This document shows, piece after piece, positions 54,148 to 62,756 of a DNA stretch of 64,000 bases. Positions within the stretch are counted from its first letter, which is position 1, and each line of letters begins with the position of its first letter. The notes below the pieces were generated by a model. The model did no database searches. It was not told where the DNA came from and was given only the letters and a program-made list of their open reading frames with translations. The DNA comes from Gammaproteobacteria bacterium (GTDB taxonomy: Bacteria; Pseudomonadota; Gammaproteobacteria; SZUA-229). The stretch covers positions 62,001 to 126,000 of the forward strand of contig JAPHSS010000002.1 in NCBI GenBank assembly GCA_026195255.1, written 5' to 3'. The translations under genes were made by a program, and so were the position numbers.

Positions 54148-54518
54148 AGTAAAATTAATCTATACCGGGATGTTATTTTGATTTATTAGTTAAACAGAAA
54201 AATATAAATGATATATAAAGCATAGTGATATTCCCGATTAGCAGCAGTTTAGCTATTTTTTGTTAATAACGATATGATATTTTACTTTATATATCATATT
54301 TTTCACCTGCGACATTCTGTCGCATTATGGCTTTTATGTTTGTATATTAGACTGTGAATACAGTCCAGACCATATGGTGTTGGAATAATGATTGAAAAAA
54401 TAAATCTACACAATTATCGGCTGGTTTGGCATTTAGTGTTCAGAAGTTTGAGAGCAAGTTAATGTGTGAAGATTGCTCGGATAGACAGGATTGCAATGAA
54501 CTGTTGGATAAATCAATC
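54148..54518. other. Upstream region of regBA
   Basis: About 370 bp, AT-rich. It contains the RegR-type box at 54309-54323 (separate entry). Two tiny plus-strand frames (ATG 54388, 24 codons; ATG 54462, 20 codons with CEDCSDRQDC) overlap stop-to-start, but neither has supporting signals beyond that. Confidence 0.45.
54309..54323 (+). promoter_or_regulatory. Candidate RegA/RegR binding box upstream of regBA
   Basis: GCGACATTCTGTCGC fits every fixed position of the RegR box known from Bradyrhizobium (GNGRCRTTNNGNCGC), RegR being a RegA-family regulator with a near-identical HTH. It is also a dyad (TGCGACA/TGTCGCA). It lies 162 bp upstream of the regB start, in the only gap whose downstream genes are regB-regA, so it suggests autoregulation. 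Confidence 0.5.
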
Positions 54519-54694
54519 GTATGATTCATCAAATTCGGGGAAAGGTCGACGTTTTTTTGCGCCCTGTCCCCTTAACCCAAACCACTAAGAGTTGACAGTG
54601 TAGCGAGTCGACTCTGTAAAACTCTTGATGGCATCACAACAGGGGGACAGAGCGGGAAACAAGCTCAGTCCCCGATGGAGATGTTCCTGAGCAG
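54519..54694 (+). repeat. Nested inverted-repeat element, copy D
   Basis: The left end is worn (TATGATTCATCAAATTCGGGG), the right end is intact (CCCCGATGGAGATGTTCC). Inner layers: GCCCTGTCCCC against GGGGACAGAGC, AACCACTAAGAG against CTCTTGATGG. Same orientation as B and C. It lies between regB's upstream region and the 3' end of the glcD-like gene. Confidence 0.85.
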
Positions 54695-54730
54695 TGACAT
54701 TTCTTTCAGCTCATGAAAATTTGTCGTTTC

Positions 54731-54760
54731 ATCTCGTTCCCACGGTCCACTGTGACAATG
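54731..54760 (+). repeat. Degenerate copy of the CTCGTTCCCACGG palindrome
   Basis: ATCTCGTTCCCACGGTCC matches the element at 63001 base for base, but the second arm (ACTGTGACAATG) has changes that break most of the stem. It lies immediately before the stop codon of the glcD-like gene. Confidence 0.5.
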
Positions 54761-54762
54761 TT

Positions 54763-56142
54763 TTATAAATCAGGTAATGTTTTCCCAGGATTTAATATAT
54801 TATTTTTATCAAACACATGTTTAATCTGATGCATTAAACTGATTTCATTTATACCTAATTCTTTAGAAATATAATCACGCTTTTCAATGCCTACCCCATG
54901 TTCTCCAGATAAACTTCCATTTAGGCTTAACACCAGATCAAAAACTTCATTAAGGCATCGTGCTGCTGCTTTCATCTCAGTTTCATTGTCAGGATTAACG
55001 AGTAAATTAACATGAATGTTGCCATTTCCTGCATGGCCAAAATTTACAATTTTTATATTGTGAGTTTTACTTAGTTCATCAAGCCCATTAATCAGGGCAG
55101 GAATATTTGAAACGGGTACAACTACATCTTCATTTATTTTTTTAGGTGCAATCTTTCTTAATGAAGGTGAAAGAGCCTTACGTGTTTTCCAGAGAGCTGC
55201 GGCTTCTGCTTTAGTTTCTGCTAGTTGTATTTCAATGTATCCGTCTACTTTGCAGGCTGCAATAACCGATTTTGATTCAATCTGAATAGTGTCTGCATGA
55301 CCATCTACTTCAATCATAAGCATGGCTGCTGCATTCTCTGGTAATGGTGTTGTCGAATAATCGCGTACCATATCAAGTGCGTTTTTATCCATGAATTCTA
55401 AAGCACAGGGGGTGACGGCCTGCGACATAATGTTTGAAACGGCACGTGCCGCTGCATTAATGCTTTTATAAGTTGCTTTTAATGTATGTTTAGCCGGCGG
55501 TAGTGGAAGCAGCTTAAGTGTGGCTTCTGTGATGAGAGCTAAATTACCTTCTGAACCAATAATAAGCCGAGTCAGGTCATAACCAACAACGCCTTTAGTT
55601 GTGTAGGTGCCACATTTTATAATATCACCGTTACCTGTAATGGCGCGTAGGCCTAATGTGTTTTCACGACAAGTGCCGTATTTTACAGCGCGAGGACCAG
55701 CTGAATTGTATGCGAGGTTGCCGCCAACAGAACAGAAGGCCGCACTTGTTGGGTCTGGGGCCCAGAATAAACCGTGTTCCGTAGCACATTTTTGTACTTC
55801 AAGATTAGTGACACCAGGTTGAACACTAATGCAGCGATTTTCTGCATCCATATTTATGATTTTATTCATGCGTTCAAAAGAAATGATAATGCCGCCACTT
55901 ATAGGGACGGTAGCACCTGTGGTGCCGGTTCCTCGCCCGCGAGCTATTAAAGGTGTTTTGTATTGATTACAAACGCATATAATCTGTTGAACCTGATCTT
56001 CAGTTTCGGGGAAAACAACTGCCAGTGGCTGTGCATGACGCCGGCTATTATCATAACCATAAGCCAGGCATTCAGAAATATTTGTTAAAATATTTCTGGC
56101 AGATAATATTTTTTGTAACTGATTTAGAAGCGGTTTACTCAT
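54763..56142 (-). CDS. FAD-binding oxidoreductase, GlcD/D-lactate dehydrogenase family
   Basis: 459 residues of the FAD-linked oxidase family: the PCMH-type FAD domain (about 35-215, PLIARGRGTGTTGATVPISGGI, then GGNLAYNSAGPRAVKYGTCRENTLG, and LIIGSEGNLALITEATL) and a C-terminal cap with IVNFGHAGNGNIHVNLL and GSLSGEHGVGIEKRDYI. Oxidises a 2-hydroxy acid such as D-lactate or glycolate to the keto acid; the exact substrate cannot be read from the sequence. No GlcE or GlcF is next to it, which favours a single-subunit D-lactate dehydrogenase type. Confidence 0.85.
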   Translation of the reverse strand: MSKPLLNQLQKILSARNILTNISECLAYGYDNSRRHAQPLAVVFPETEDQVQQIICVCNQYKTPLIARGRGTGTTGATVPISGGIIISFERMNKIINMDAENRCISVQPGVTNLEVQKCATEHGLFWAPDPTSAAFCSVGGNLAYNSAGPRAVKYGTCRENTLGLRAITGNGDIIKCGTYTTKGVVGYDLTRLIIGSEGNLALITEATLKLLPLPPAKHTLKATYKSINAAARAVSNIMSQAVTPCALEFMDKNALDMVRDYSTTPLPENAAAMLMIEVDGHADTIQIESKSVIAACKVDGYIEIQLAETKAEAAALWKTRKALSPSLRKIAPKKINEDVVVPVSNIPALINGLDELSKTHNIKIVNFGHAGNGNIHVNLLVNPDNETEMKAAARCLNEVFDLVLSLNGSLSGEHGVGIEKRDYISKELGINEISLMHQIKHVFDKNNILNPGKTLPDL

Positions 56143-56154
56143 ATCTTATTAATT

Positions 56155-56757
56155 TTAATGTTGGTTGGGATTAGTGCCCATTAATTGAGAATCAACAAGA
56201 TCACCCAGGCAATGAATAATAAGTAAGTGTGTTTCCTGGATGCGAATTGGCGTATCGGAATCAACCCGAATTTCTACATCATCATGCGCTAGTCGCGAAC
56301 TGACTTCGCCACCACTTTGTCCTGTTAAGGCGATGACTTTCATTTTTCGTTCGTGAGCCATATCTAATGCACTAACAATGTTTCCAGAATTACCACTGGT
56401 AGTGATAATTAATAAAAGATCTGTTTCCTGGCCGAGAGCTGCAACCTGACGAGAAAAAATCTGGTCATAATTATAATCGTTTGCTATTGAGGTGAGTATT
56501 GATGTATCGGTAGATAGTGCAATGGCTGGAAGGCCGGGGCGTTCCATTTGAAATCGATTTAACATCTTCGATGAAAATAGTTGGGCCTCGCCAGCTGAAC
56601 CACCATTTCCACAAGATAAAATTTTACCTCCGGATAAGAGGCTGTGAGTCATAAGTTGGGCACCCAGTGCAATTGAGTTTTTTGCTTTTTCTAAAGTGCG
56701 TTGTTTTGTTGCTATGTTTTCTGCAAAGTTGTGTTCAATAATTTCTATAAGATTCAT
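56155..56757 (-). CDS. diaA: DnaA initiator-associating protein DiaA (SIS domain)
   Basis: 200 residues, one SIS domain with ILSCGNGGSAGEAQLFSSKML, NDYNYDQIFSRQV and LLLIITTSGNSGNIVSAL, resembling GmhA as well. The neighbours yraN, lpoA and rsmI, in the same order as E. coli, favour DiaA, which tetramerises and helps DnaA load at oriC. A GmhA (phosphoheptose isomerase) activity cannot be excluded. Confidence 0.85.
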   Translation of the reverse strand: MNLIEIIEHNFAENIATKQRTLEKAKNSIALGAQLMTHSLLSGGKILSCGNGGSAGEAQLFSSKMLNRFQMERPGLPAIALSTDTSILTSIANDYNYDQIFSRQVAALGQETDLLLIITTSGNSGNIVSALDMAHERKMKVIALTGQSGGEVSSRLAHDDVEIRVDSDTPIRIQETHLLIIHCLGDLVDSQLMGTNPNQH

Positions 56758-56797
56758 AGTTAATCAGTTGTATGTTTTTAGAGTGACGGGGTCCAGT

Positions 56798-57166
56798 TTA
56801 AAATGCGTTTTTAATCCATTCAATTGTCAGGTTGCTGTATTCACCGCTGATTGCTATTACATCAAAACGAGCGTTCATTTCACGGCCTTTTTTTTGCATA
56901 TAGTAAAGAGCTGTTTTTTGTATTTTGTTTTGTTTAGTGGGTGTTACACTGGCTTTCGCTCCGCCATAATCCTCATTTTTCCTGTAACGAACTTCTATAA
57001 AGACAACCGCATTCTGATGCTGCATTATTAAGTCTATTTCACCATAACGGCTATTAAAATTTTTTTCGATCAGTTTCAAACCATTTTTTGTTAAATAGTT
57101 TAAGGCAAAATTTTCGCAGGTTTTGCCTTTAGTTGATCGGCTGCTGAATGGCTTGAGTTTTATCAA
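56798..57166 (-). CDS. yraN: UPF0102 nuclease-fold protein YraN
   Basis: 122 residues, a restriction-endonuclease-like fold: GKTCENFALNYLTKNGLKLIEKNF, SRYGEIDLIMQHQNAVVFIEVRYRKNEDYGGA with the E-x-D...E-x-R/K metal-site pattern. Function unproven; often linked to Holliday-junction-like or natural transformation roles. Overlaps the end of lpoA by 38 nt in a different frame, so its start may be read by coupling. Confidence 0.92.
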   Translation of the reverse strand: MIKLKPFSSRSTKGKTCENFALNYLTKNGLKLIEKNFNSRYGEIDLIMQHQNAVVFIEVRYRKNEDYGGAKASVTPTKQNKIQKTALYYMQKKGREMNARFDVIAISGEYSNLTIEWIKNAF

Positions 57167-59033
57167 TAGTTAAGTTCACCGGTAGTGTATTAATGTCAAT
57201 TAACGTCGGTATGCCACGTATAAACTGAGCTGATAATAGTTCTCTGTGGATACGGTTAAATGGATCAAGGTACAGATTACCCGTTTGACCGGAGAATCGC
57301 TCATAACTTTTACCCTGTAAGCGACCCAGAAATGGAATTAAATTATAGGCATCTACACCGAGTGCAAAAAAACGAGTGTAACGTTGCTGTTCTGGCCAGT
57401 AATTTATAAGTGACTGTTTAGGTTTTGTTGGCGCATTGAGTATCCAGGGCATATCTAAAAAGTTTAGATCATCAATGTCGCGGTCAGCCTGCTTGTTAAG
57501 TTGCCCGGTAAATGCATGTGATGTGGCATATACGGGAATTTCACCTGCATAGTGAAATTTAAATTGAGGTTTTAGTTGCCGGGCATCTTTGGGTGTGGCA
57601 GCCATAAAAATCATGCCCACATCCTGGCGACGGTAGGGGGTGAATTTCATTTTTGTGCGCATAACATTCTGGATGCTGCGGTACCGACTATAACTTTGTT
57701 TTATATTTAACATGTTTTGAATCGGTTTCTTAAAGTCGTTTTTATTGGGAGTATAAGTTTGTGTGCTGACTACTATTCCGCCTAACTCTTCAAAGCGTAA
57801 CTGGAAGGCATTGCGTAAACGTTCACCCCAGGGGCCTTCAGGAACCAGTACCGCAGCGTGAGTGTGTGCTTGTCGAAAGGCCATTTCTGCAGATTGGCGG
57901 GCTTCATCTTCTGGCAGTAGGCCAAACTGAAAAAGTTTTTCGCTAGTTTTAAACTGGGTGCTGGCATAGTTAAGGGTCAGGGTGGGTATATTGATCTCTT
58001 CCGCTCGAGCAAGAATGTCTACAGCTGATTTAAGGAAGGGGCCTATTATAAAGTCAGCTCCCTGGTCAGAGGCTTTTTTATAGTAATTCCAGATTGCGGC
58101 CTGATTATCACTGGTGTCTATAAAGCTAATTTTGGGTTGAAATGATTTGTCCGGGTGTTGATAGTAGGAGGACATGATTCCATCACGAATTGCAGCGGCT
58201 ACCTGAGCATATTTTCCATTTAGGGGAAGGAGTATGGCTATATGTTTTGGTTGTTCAATTAATTCGATTTGTTTGTCACCAAACTCTTTAATAAATATTT
58301 TTGCTGCTGGGTGTTCTGGGTACTCTTTACGCCATGAGTAAATTCCGTCCTGTAGGTGTTGCCAGTCAACCTGACCACGTTTGGCTATTTTCGCTAATTC
58401 GACCCAACCAAGAAAATCGGCATTAAGGGGTGCGCTGCTAAGTTGTTGCAGGCTTGTTTTTGGTAACAGGGAAAGAGCTTCCCATATTGCCTGATGGTTA
58501 AGTTCCTGATCAAACTGATCGGTCAGTAATTTATCCATTTGAACACGCGTTTTAGCTGATTCTAAAGGATAACCGGCATCCAGAAAGGCTCTTGCTCGTA
58601 AGCGCATTAATCGAATTTGCTTTTCTGTTGATAAAATTTTTGAAATATTTAGCAGTTTTAGCGCAAACCGGGCATCACCTCGACTTAACTCAATCTCTGC
58701 TTGCAGTAAATTGTAATCTATTGATTCTTCTCGCCCCAGCAACTCAAGGTTTAAGGATGAAAGTTGCTGCTCGGCCAGATCGAACTGTTTTTGAAGGAGA
58801 AGAATTTCTGCTGCTCTTAATAAGTGTCTGTTTCTATCAGCCCCGCTAGAAAGCGCTGCCAGCTCCATGTATTTGCCCGCTGTTTCAGTGGGATCAAGAA
58901 GTTCAGTTCCGTCTAAAGCTGAAGGATCTATTTGGTCTAATGGCTTATCGGTGATGATGCGGTCTTTTGGCGCACACCCGTAAAAGCTGAGGGCGATGAG
59001 TAAGAGTAAAGTTGTGCGAATAAATAATGTCAT
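57129..59033 (-). CDS. lpoA: Outer-membrane lipoprotein LpoA (penicillin-binding protein activator)
   Basis: 634 residues with a lipobox FYGC (Cys20). TPR-rich N-domain (about 40-250) and a periplasmic-binding-protein-like C-domain (about 260-620, HIAILLPLNGKYAQVAAAIRDGIMSSYY, VLVPEGPWGERLRNAFQLRFEELGG, GMIFMAATPKDARQLKPQFKFHYA). In E. coli it reaches through the wall to stimulate PBP1a. Its 5' end overlaps the rsmI long frame on the other strand; rsmI is transcribed divergently. Confidence 0.94.
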   Translation of the reverse strand: MTLFIRTTLLLLIALSFYGCAPKDRIITDKPLDQIDPSALDGTELLDPTETAGKYMELAALSSGADRNRHLLRAAEILLLQKQFDLAEQQLSSLNLELLGREESIDYNLLQAEIELSRGDARFALKLLNISKILSTEKQIRLMRLRARAFLDAGYPLESAKTRVQMDKLLTDQFDQELNHQAIWEALSLLPKTSLQQLSSAPLNADFLGWVELAKIAKRGQVDWQHLQDGIYSWRKEYPEHPAAKIFIKEFGDKQIELIEQPKHIAILLPLNGKYAQVAAAIRDGIMSSYYQHPDKSFQPKISFIDTSDNQAAIWNYYKKASDQGADFIIGPFLKSAVDILARAEEINIPTLTLNYASTQFKTSEKLFQFGLLPEDEARQSAEMAFRQAHTHAAVLVPEGPWGERLRNAFQLRFEELGGIVVSTQTYTPNKNDFKKPIQNMLNIKQSYSRYRSIQNVMRTKMKFTPYRRQDVGMIFMAATPKDARQLKPQFKFHYAGEIPVYATSHAFTGQLNKQADRDIDDLNFLDMPWILNAPTKPKQSLINYWPEQQRYTRFFALGVDAYNLIPFLGRLQGKSYERFSGQTGNLYLDPFNRIHRELLSAQFIRGIPTLIDINTLPVNLTIDKTQAIQQPIN

Positions 59034-59101
59034 TATCTAATGTGTGTCAGCTGATGTTATTATGGCAAACGAGAGTATCTGTTTTGGAGTCCCAACTGTC
59101 A

Positions 59102-59941
59102 ATGAATCAGGGCACACTTTATGTAATCGCTACCCCAATAGGTAATCGTGCTGATATGGGTGAGCGTGCAATTTCGGTATTAAAACAAGTTGATCTGATT
59201 GCTGCTGAGGACACGCGGCACAGTAAAAATTTAATGCAACATTATAACATTGCTACACCAATGCAGGCTTATCATGAGCATAATGAGGAGCAGGCGACAC
59301 CGAAATTAATACAACGATTGCTTGCAGGTGAGAATATCGCTTTAATTTCTGACGCGGGCACGCCTTTATTAAGTGATCCGGGTTATCGCTTAGTTAAAGC
59401 AGCGCATGAAGCAGCGCTAAAAGTTAGCCCAATACCCGGTGCATGCGCTGCTATAGCGGCGCTTTCTGTATCCGGGCTGGCGACAGATCGATTTATGTTT
59501 GCGGGTTTTCCGCCTCATAAGCAGGGAGCCAGACAAAATTTTTATCGAGAATTTGAGAATCAGTCGGTTACACTGGTATTTTATGAATCTAGTCATCGAA
59601 TCGTCGCATCTGTAAATGATATGCTGCAAATTTTTGGTGAAAATAGACGGGTTGTCCTGGCAAGAGAGATAACGAAGCTATTTGAAACGGTGCATAGCAC
59701 TGAACTAGGTGACTTACTAGAGTGGCTACAGGCAGATTCAAATCAACAGAAAGGTGAGTTTGTACTTGTTGTAGAGGGTGCAGAACAACAGATTAATCCA
59801 CAATCAGCTGAGCTCGGCATGGTATTGAAGGTGCTGCTGGAAGAGTTACCAGTAAAGCAGGCAAGCCAGATGGCTGCTAAAATCACAGGGCAGAAGAAAA
59901 ACCAGGTATATAAACTGGCACTTGAATTGACTGGTAAGTAA
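59102..59941 (+). CDS. rsmI: 16S rRNA (cytidine1402-2'-O)-methyltransferase RsmI
   Basis: Methylates the ribose of C1402 in 16S rRNA with SAM. 279 residues from ATG 59102, matching the usual ~280; the longer frame from 59027 overlaps lpoA. Tetrapyrrole-methylase fold: LYVIATPIGNRADM, AAEDTRHSKNLMQHY, LISDAGTPLLSDPGYRLV, PIPGACAAIAALSVSGL, FAGFPPHKQGAR, and FYESSHRI. In many gammaproteobacteria it is followed directly by rnpB; here three TPR-like genes and a repeat intervene. Confidence 0.95.
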   Translation: MNQGTLYVIATPIGNRADMGERAISVLKQVDLIAAEDTRHSKNLMQHYNIATPMQAYHEHNEEQATPKLIQRLLAGENIALISDAGTPLLSDPGYRLVKAAHEAALKVSPIPGACAAIAALSVSGLATDRFMFAGFPPHKQGARQNFYREFENQSVTLVFYESSHRIVASVNDMLQIFGENRRVVLAREITKLFETVHSTELGDLLEWLQADSNQQKGEFVLVVEGAEQQINPQSAELGMVLKVLLEELPVKQASQMAAKITGQKKNQVYKLALELTGK

Positions 59942-60366
59942 CTGATATTTAAGTCATTAGTGTTATAATGTTTAAATGTCATGAGGTGTTTGTCGAGATT
60001 GTTTTCACTTTTTTTTCGTCTAAGTATTTGATATTTATTTAAATATTTTAATCGTCAAAAAATAGCCTGATAACACTATATAACTGTGTCGAATAAGTTT
60101 ACATGCATAGCCGTATTTAGTCGGCTTTATTATTCTAATTTTTTGTAACCAATTGTTTATAATCATATTATAAAAATGGGTATGACCTATGCAATGTAAT
60201 CAGGCAAGGCTTACAGCCATGGTAAAAAACGAACGAAAAGTTAAGCTTAAGTTGCCTAAAATCGCTGGACTGTAAAGCATCTAAATGACAAAAGTTAAAA
60301 TGCCTCGTATTTGAGCAGGAAATCAGCCGGTCAGATACATTTAGATATTTATAGACGGAGTTTCAG
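59942..60366. other. Intergenic region between rsmI and the TPR-like cluster
   Basis: About 425 bp. A 28-codon basic frame (60189-60275, begins MQCNQARLTAMVKNERKVKL) is visible but has only a weak ribosome site and no terminator, so I do not call it. The last ~60 bp must hold the ribosome site of the first TPR-like gene (GACGGAG at 60354-60360). Confidence 0.4.
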
Positions 60367-60846
60367 ATGGCACCATTACAAGCAGTATATGAAGATTTCA
60401 GTGCATGTTGCGACGAATTTGTTGAGGGTGTTTCTTACCTTAAAGATCGTGCAATGCCTAAAGCGGTTAATCGCTTTCAGCAGGCTTATGAGTCTGTTGG
60501 AAGAGCAGATGTATATCATAATAAGTATGCTTCGTATTGCGGGTTGGCACGGGTTTTATCGGGTGATGCAACGGGTTTAGAAATGTGTCGTCACGCTTCT
60601 AAGGGCGAGTTACATGATGGCGATGTATATTTAAATCTAGCAAGAGCCGAATGGTTTTATGAAAATCGAAAAGCGGCAATTATAGCGCTTAAAAAAGGCC
60701 TGCAAATAGATAACCGTCACCCGGGGTTACGTCAGATGCGTGAACAGTTGGGCATTCGGCAGCGTAGCCCATTACCATTTTTACCTCGTACGCATCCTTT
60801 AAATCATGCGCTGGGTAAACTAATGAGGCATGTAACAGCAGTTTAA
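60367..60846 (+). CDS. TPR-like protein 1 of a tandem trio
   Basis: 159 residues, soluble. CC at 14-15 (VYEDFSACCDEFVEGVSYL), TPR-like helix pairs (AVNRFQQAYESV, KYASYCGLARVLSGDATG, GDVYLNLARAEWFYENRKAAIIALKKGLQID), then HPGLRQMREQLGIRQRSPLPFLPRTHPLNHALGKLMRH. The tail motif LPFLxRxxPLNxxLGKLxR recurs in the next two genes. It resembles an uncharacterised gammaproteobacterial TPR family with a C-terminal RRxPxLPFLxRxNPLNRxLGRLRH; that similarity is from memory. A terminator separates it from gene 2. Confidence 0.8.
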   Translation: MAPLQAVYEDFSACCDEFVEGVSYLKDRAMPKAVNRFQQAYESVGRADVYHNKYASYCGLARVLSGDATGLEMCRHASKGELHDGDVYLNLARAEWFYENRKAAIIALKKGLQIDNRHPGLRQMREQLGIRQRSPLPFLPRTHPLNHALGKLMRHVTAV

Positions 60847-60910
60847 GTGTGGTCAGGTAATTTTGAGCAAAAATATATTTGCAGAAAATAAAGAGTATTA
60901 GCGTGGTTGG

Positions 60911-60940
60911 CCACAGGTGTTTCATCTGTGGTTTTTTTTT
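60911..60940 (+). terminator. Intrinsic terminator after TPR-like gene 1
   Basis: CCACAG (60911-60916) and CTGTGG (60926-60931) stem followed by nine T. Suggests that the three paralogues are not one simple operon. Confidence 0.85.
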
Positions 60941-61004
60941 CAGAATTTTTTACATATCCAGATAGATGGTTGGCGGTGCAGGCCAGCTTAAAAGGGAGGT
61001 TGAT

Positions 61005-61472
61005 TTGAGTATACAAAAAGTTACTTACAAAGATTATAGTCTTTGTTGTCCTGATTTTATTAATGGTATCGAGTTTCTGAAGCGTGGAATGATTTCACAA
61101 GCCCGTCACTGTTTCGAGGTGGCGTACGAGCAAACTACTTATAGGGATATTCATTATAATAAATATGCCTCTTTTTGCGGTTATGCGCGGGCGTTAGCAG
61201 GTGACCGTGGTGGTGTGGCAATCTGTCGTGAAGTAGCTCGTAATGAATTATATGATGGAGATGTTTTTTTTAATCTGGCGAAGTCTGAATGGCACTTTAA
61301 AGATCGTAGACGTACCGTTGATTCATTACTTCATGGTATGGAGGTTGACAATATGCACCCGGGTATGCGTGAATTGAGTGCTAAGTTACGAATGCGTAAA
61401 AAAGCCACTATTGGCTTTTTACCAAGAAATAGTGCGTTAAATAATACATTAGGTAAATTATTTAGAAAATAA
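61005..61472 (+). CDS. TPR-like protein 2 of a tandem trio
   Basis: 155 residues from TTG 61005, which GGGAGG precedes at good spacing; ATG 60966 would add 13 residues with no counterpart in the paralogues. With the TTG start, CC falls at 14-15 exactly as in genes 1 and 3, which supports this choice. Middle HYNKYASFCGYARALAGDRGGVAICREVARNELYDGDVFFNLAKSEWHF; end HPGMRELSAKLRMRKKATIGFLPRNSALNNTLGKLFRK. The most diverged of the three at the tail. Confidence 0.8.
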   Translation: MSIQKVTYKDYSLCCPDFINGIEFLKRGMISQARHCFEVAYEQTTYRDIHYNKYASFCGYARALAGDRGGVAICREVARNELYDGDVFFNLAKSEWHFKDRRRTVDSLLHGMEVDNMHPGMRELSAKLRMRKKATIGFLPRNSALNNTLGKLFRK

Positions 61473-61606
61473 TTTATATGTTGTTTTGGGGGTTTTTATT
61501 AAGTAAATGGTTGATAGATATTGACTGTTTTTTTTTGAGTTTATTTGAGGTTTTATATGTAGCGTTTTAATGCAGACTTGATATTAACAAGAACAAGGAG
61601 GTTGTT

Positions 61607-62080
61607 GTGTCTTATATAAAAGCGGTTTATATGGATTTAAATGAATGCTGTAATGATTTTGTAAAAGGCATTGAATTATTAGAACAAAGCTCGATTCACG
61701 ACGCGAGCAATTTTTTTCAACGTGCCTGTCACTCCGTTTCAGCTGATCACCGGTTTTTCTCCAAGTATCATTCGTATTATGGCTTTTCATGTATATTAAG
61801 TGGCAAATATGAAGCAATTGATTTTTGCCGTCATGCGGTTCAAAAAATGCCCTTTGATGGTGATATCTGCATGAATTTAGCAAGAGCTGAAATTTTTTTA
61901 AATAACCGTCTTGAAGCATTAAGTGTAATTAAGACCGGTTTGCAGTACTCGTCAAATCATGGAGGCCTGCAAAAGTTGCAGTCAAATTTAGGCGTACGTA
62001 AACGAAAGCCTCTGCCATTCCTCTCCAGAAATAATCCGATGAGTATTGCATTAGGTAAGCGCATGCGAAAAATGAGGTGA
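61607..62080 (+). CDS. TPR-like protein 3 of a tandem trio
   Basis: 157 residues from GTG 61607 with AAGGAGG 6 nt upstream. CC at 14-15 (VYMDLNECCNDFVKGIELL), then FSKYHSYYGFSCILSGKYEAIDFCRHAVQKMPFDGDICMNLARAE, and the tail LGVRKRKPLPFLSRNNPMSIALGKRMRKMR. Together with genes 1 and 2 it gives conserved C14C15, CR in CRHA/CREVA, DGD and FLxRN/T. Soluble, no catalytic motif recognised. Confidence 0.8.
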   Translation: MSYIKAVYMDLNECCNDFVKGIELLEQSSIHDASNFFQRACHSVSADHRFFSKYHSYYGFSCILSGKYEAIDFCRHAVQKMPFDGDICMNLARAEIFLNNRLEALSVIKTGLQYSSNHGGLQKLQSNLGVRKRKPLPFLSRNNPMSIALGKRMRKMR

Positions 62081-62141
62081 TGGCTGAGAATAGGTAGTAG
62101 TGGGCATTGTTCAGGGTTCTAAACTGGTAGAGCTTTACGTT

Positions 62142-62318
62142 GTTCAGGCACATCTCCCTCGGGGAAAGGTTGACACTTTTTGGCGCCCTGTCCCCTGTTG
62201 TGATGCCATCAAGAGTATTGCGGAGTCGGTTCACGACACTGCCAGCGCATAGTGGTATGGGTTAAGGGGACAGGGCACAAAAAGCAGTGACCTTTCCCCG
62301 AGGGAGATGTTCCATAGC
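62142..62318 (-). repeat. Nested inverted-repeat element, copy E
   Basis: Left arm GTTCAGGCACATCTCCCTC then GGGGAAAGG; right arm CCTTTCCCCGAGGGAGATGT. Inner GCCCTGTCCCCTGTTGTG against TAAGGGGACAGGGC, and GATGCCATCAAGAG against the altered CATAGTGGTATG side. A stretch TAAACTGGT at 62120 just outside matches the outer end of copy A. Same orientation as A. It ends about 60 bp before the rnpB 5' end, overlapping its promoter region. Confidence 0.88.
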
Positions 62319-62368
62319 AAGGTTCGCTAATGTATATAAGCAAACAATTATTATTCATCAACTTATGT

Positions 62369-62374
62369 TATAAT
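62369..62374 (+). promoter_or_regulatory. -10 box of the rnpB promoter
   Basis: TATAAT seven to eight bases before the predicted 5' end of RNase P RNA (near 62382). A convincing -35 was not found at 17 bp upstream (AATTAT). Confidence 0.55.
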
Positions 62375-62381
62375 TAGCGCC

Positions 62382-62746
62382 GAAGTTGGCTGGGCAATCG
62401 CTGTATGATTTTATCATAGAGAGGAAAGTCCGGGCTCCAAAGGGCAGGGTGCCAGGTAACGCCTGGGGGGTGTAATGCCCACGGCTAGTGCAACAGAAAG
62501 ATACCGCCTCCGCCTACTTTTAGTGGGTTGAGGTAAGGGTGAAATGGTGCGGTAAGAGCGCACCGCGTTTACTGGTAACAGTGACGGCAAGGTAAACCCC
62601 ACCTGGAGCAAGACCAAATAGAGAAGCTGAGGCGCGGCCCGTGCTGCTTCTGGGTAGGTCGCTTGAGGCGCATAGTGATGTGCGTCCTAGATGAATGATT
62701 GTCACGACTTCGGTTGTACAGAACCCGGCTTACAGGCCAACTTCCC
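62382..62746 (+). ncRNA. rnpB: RNase P RNA (bacterial type A)
   Basis: Catalytic RNA of ribonuclease P, which matures tRNA 5' ends. The 5' end GAAGTTGGC pairs with GCCAACTTC at 62736-62744 (helix P1), followed by a short T-run. The conserved CR-I GAGGAAAGTCCGGGC (62420-62434), ACAGAAAGATACCGCC, GGTAAGGGTGAAA, GTGACGGCAAGGTAAACCCC, GACCAAATAG and the CR-V part AGATGAATGATTGTCAC match bacterial type A RNase P RNA. Exact ends are to within a few bases. Confidence 0.95.
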
Positions 62747-62756
62747 TTTTTTTCCG

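Noticed and set aside
54388-54524. Two overlapping tiny frames (24 and 20 codons, the second with CEDC) upstream of regB
   Set aside because: No terminator, weak start signals; second frame runs into repeat copy D. Could be gene debris but not supportable.
60189-60275. 28-codon basic small gene before the TPR-like trio
   Set aside because: Weak ribosome site, no terminator and no recognisable feature.
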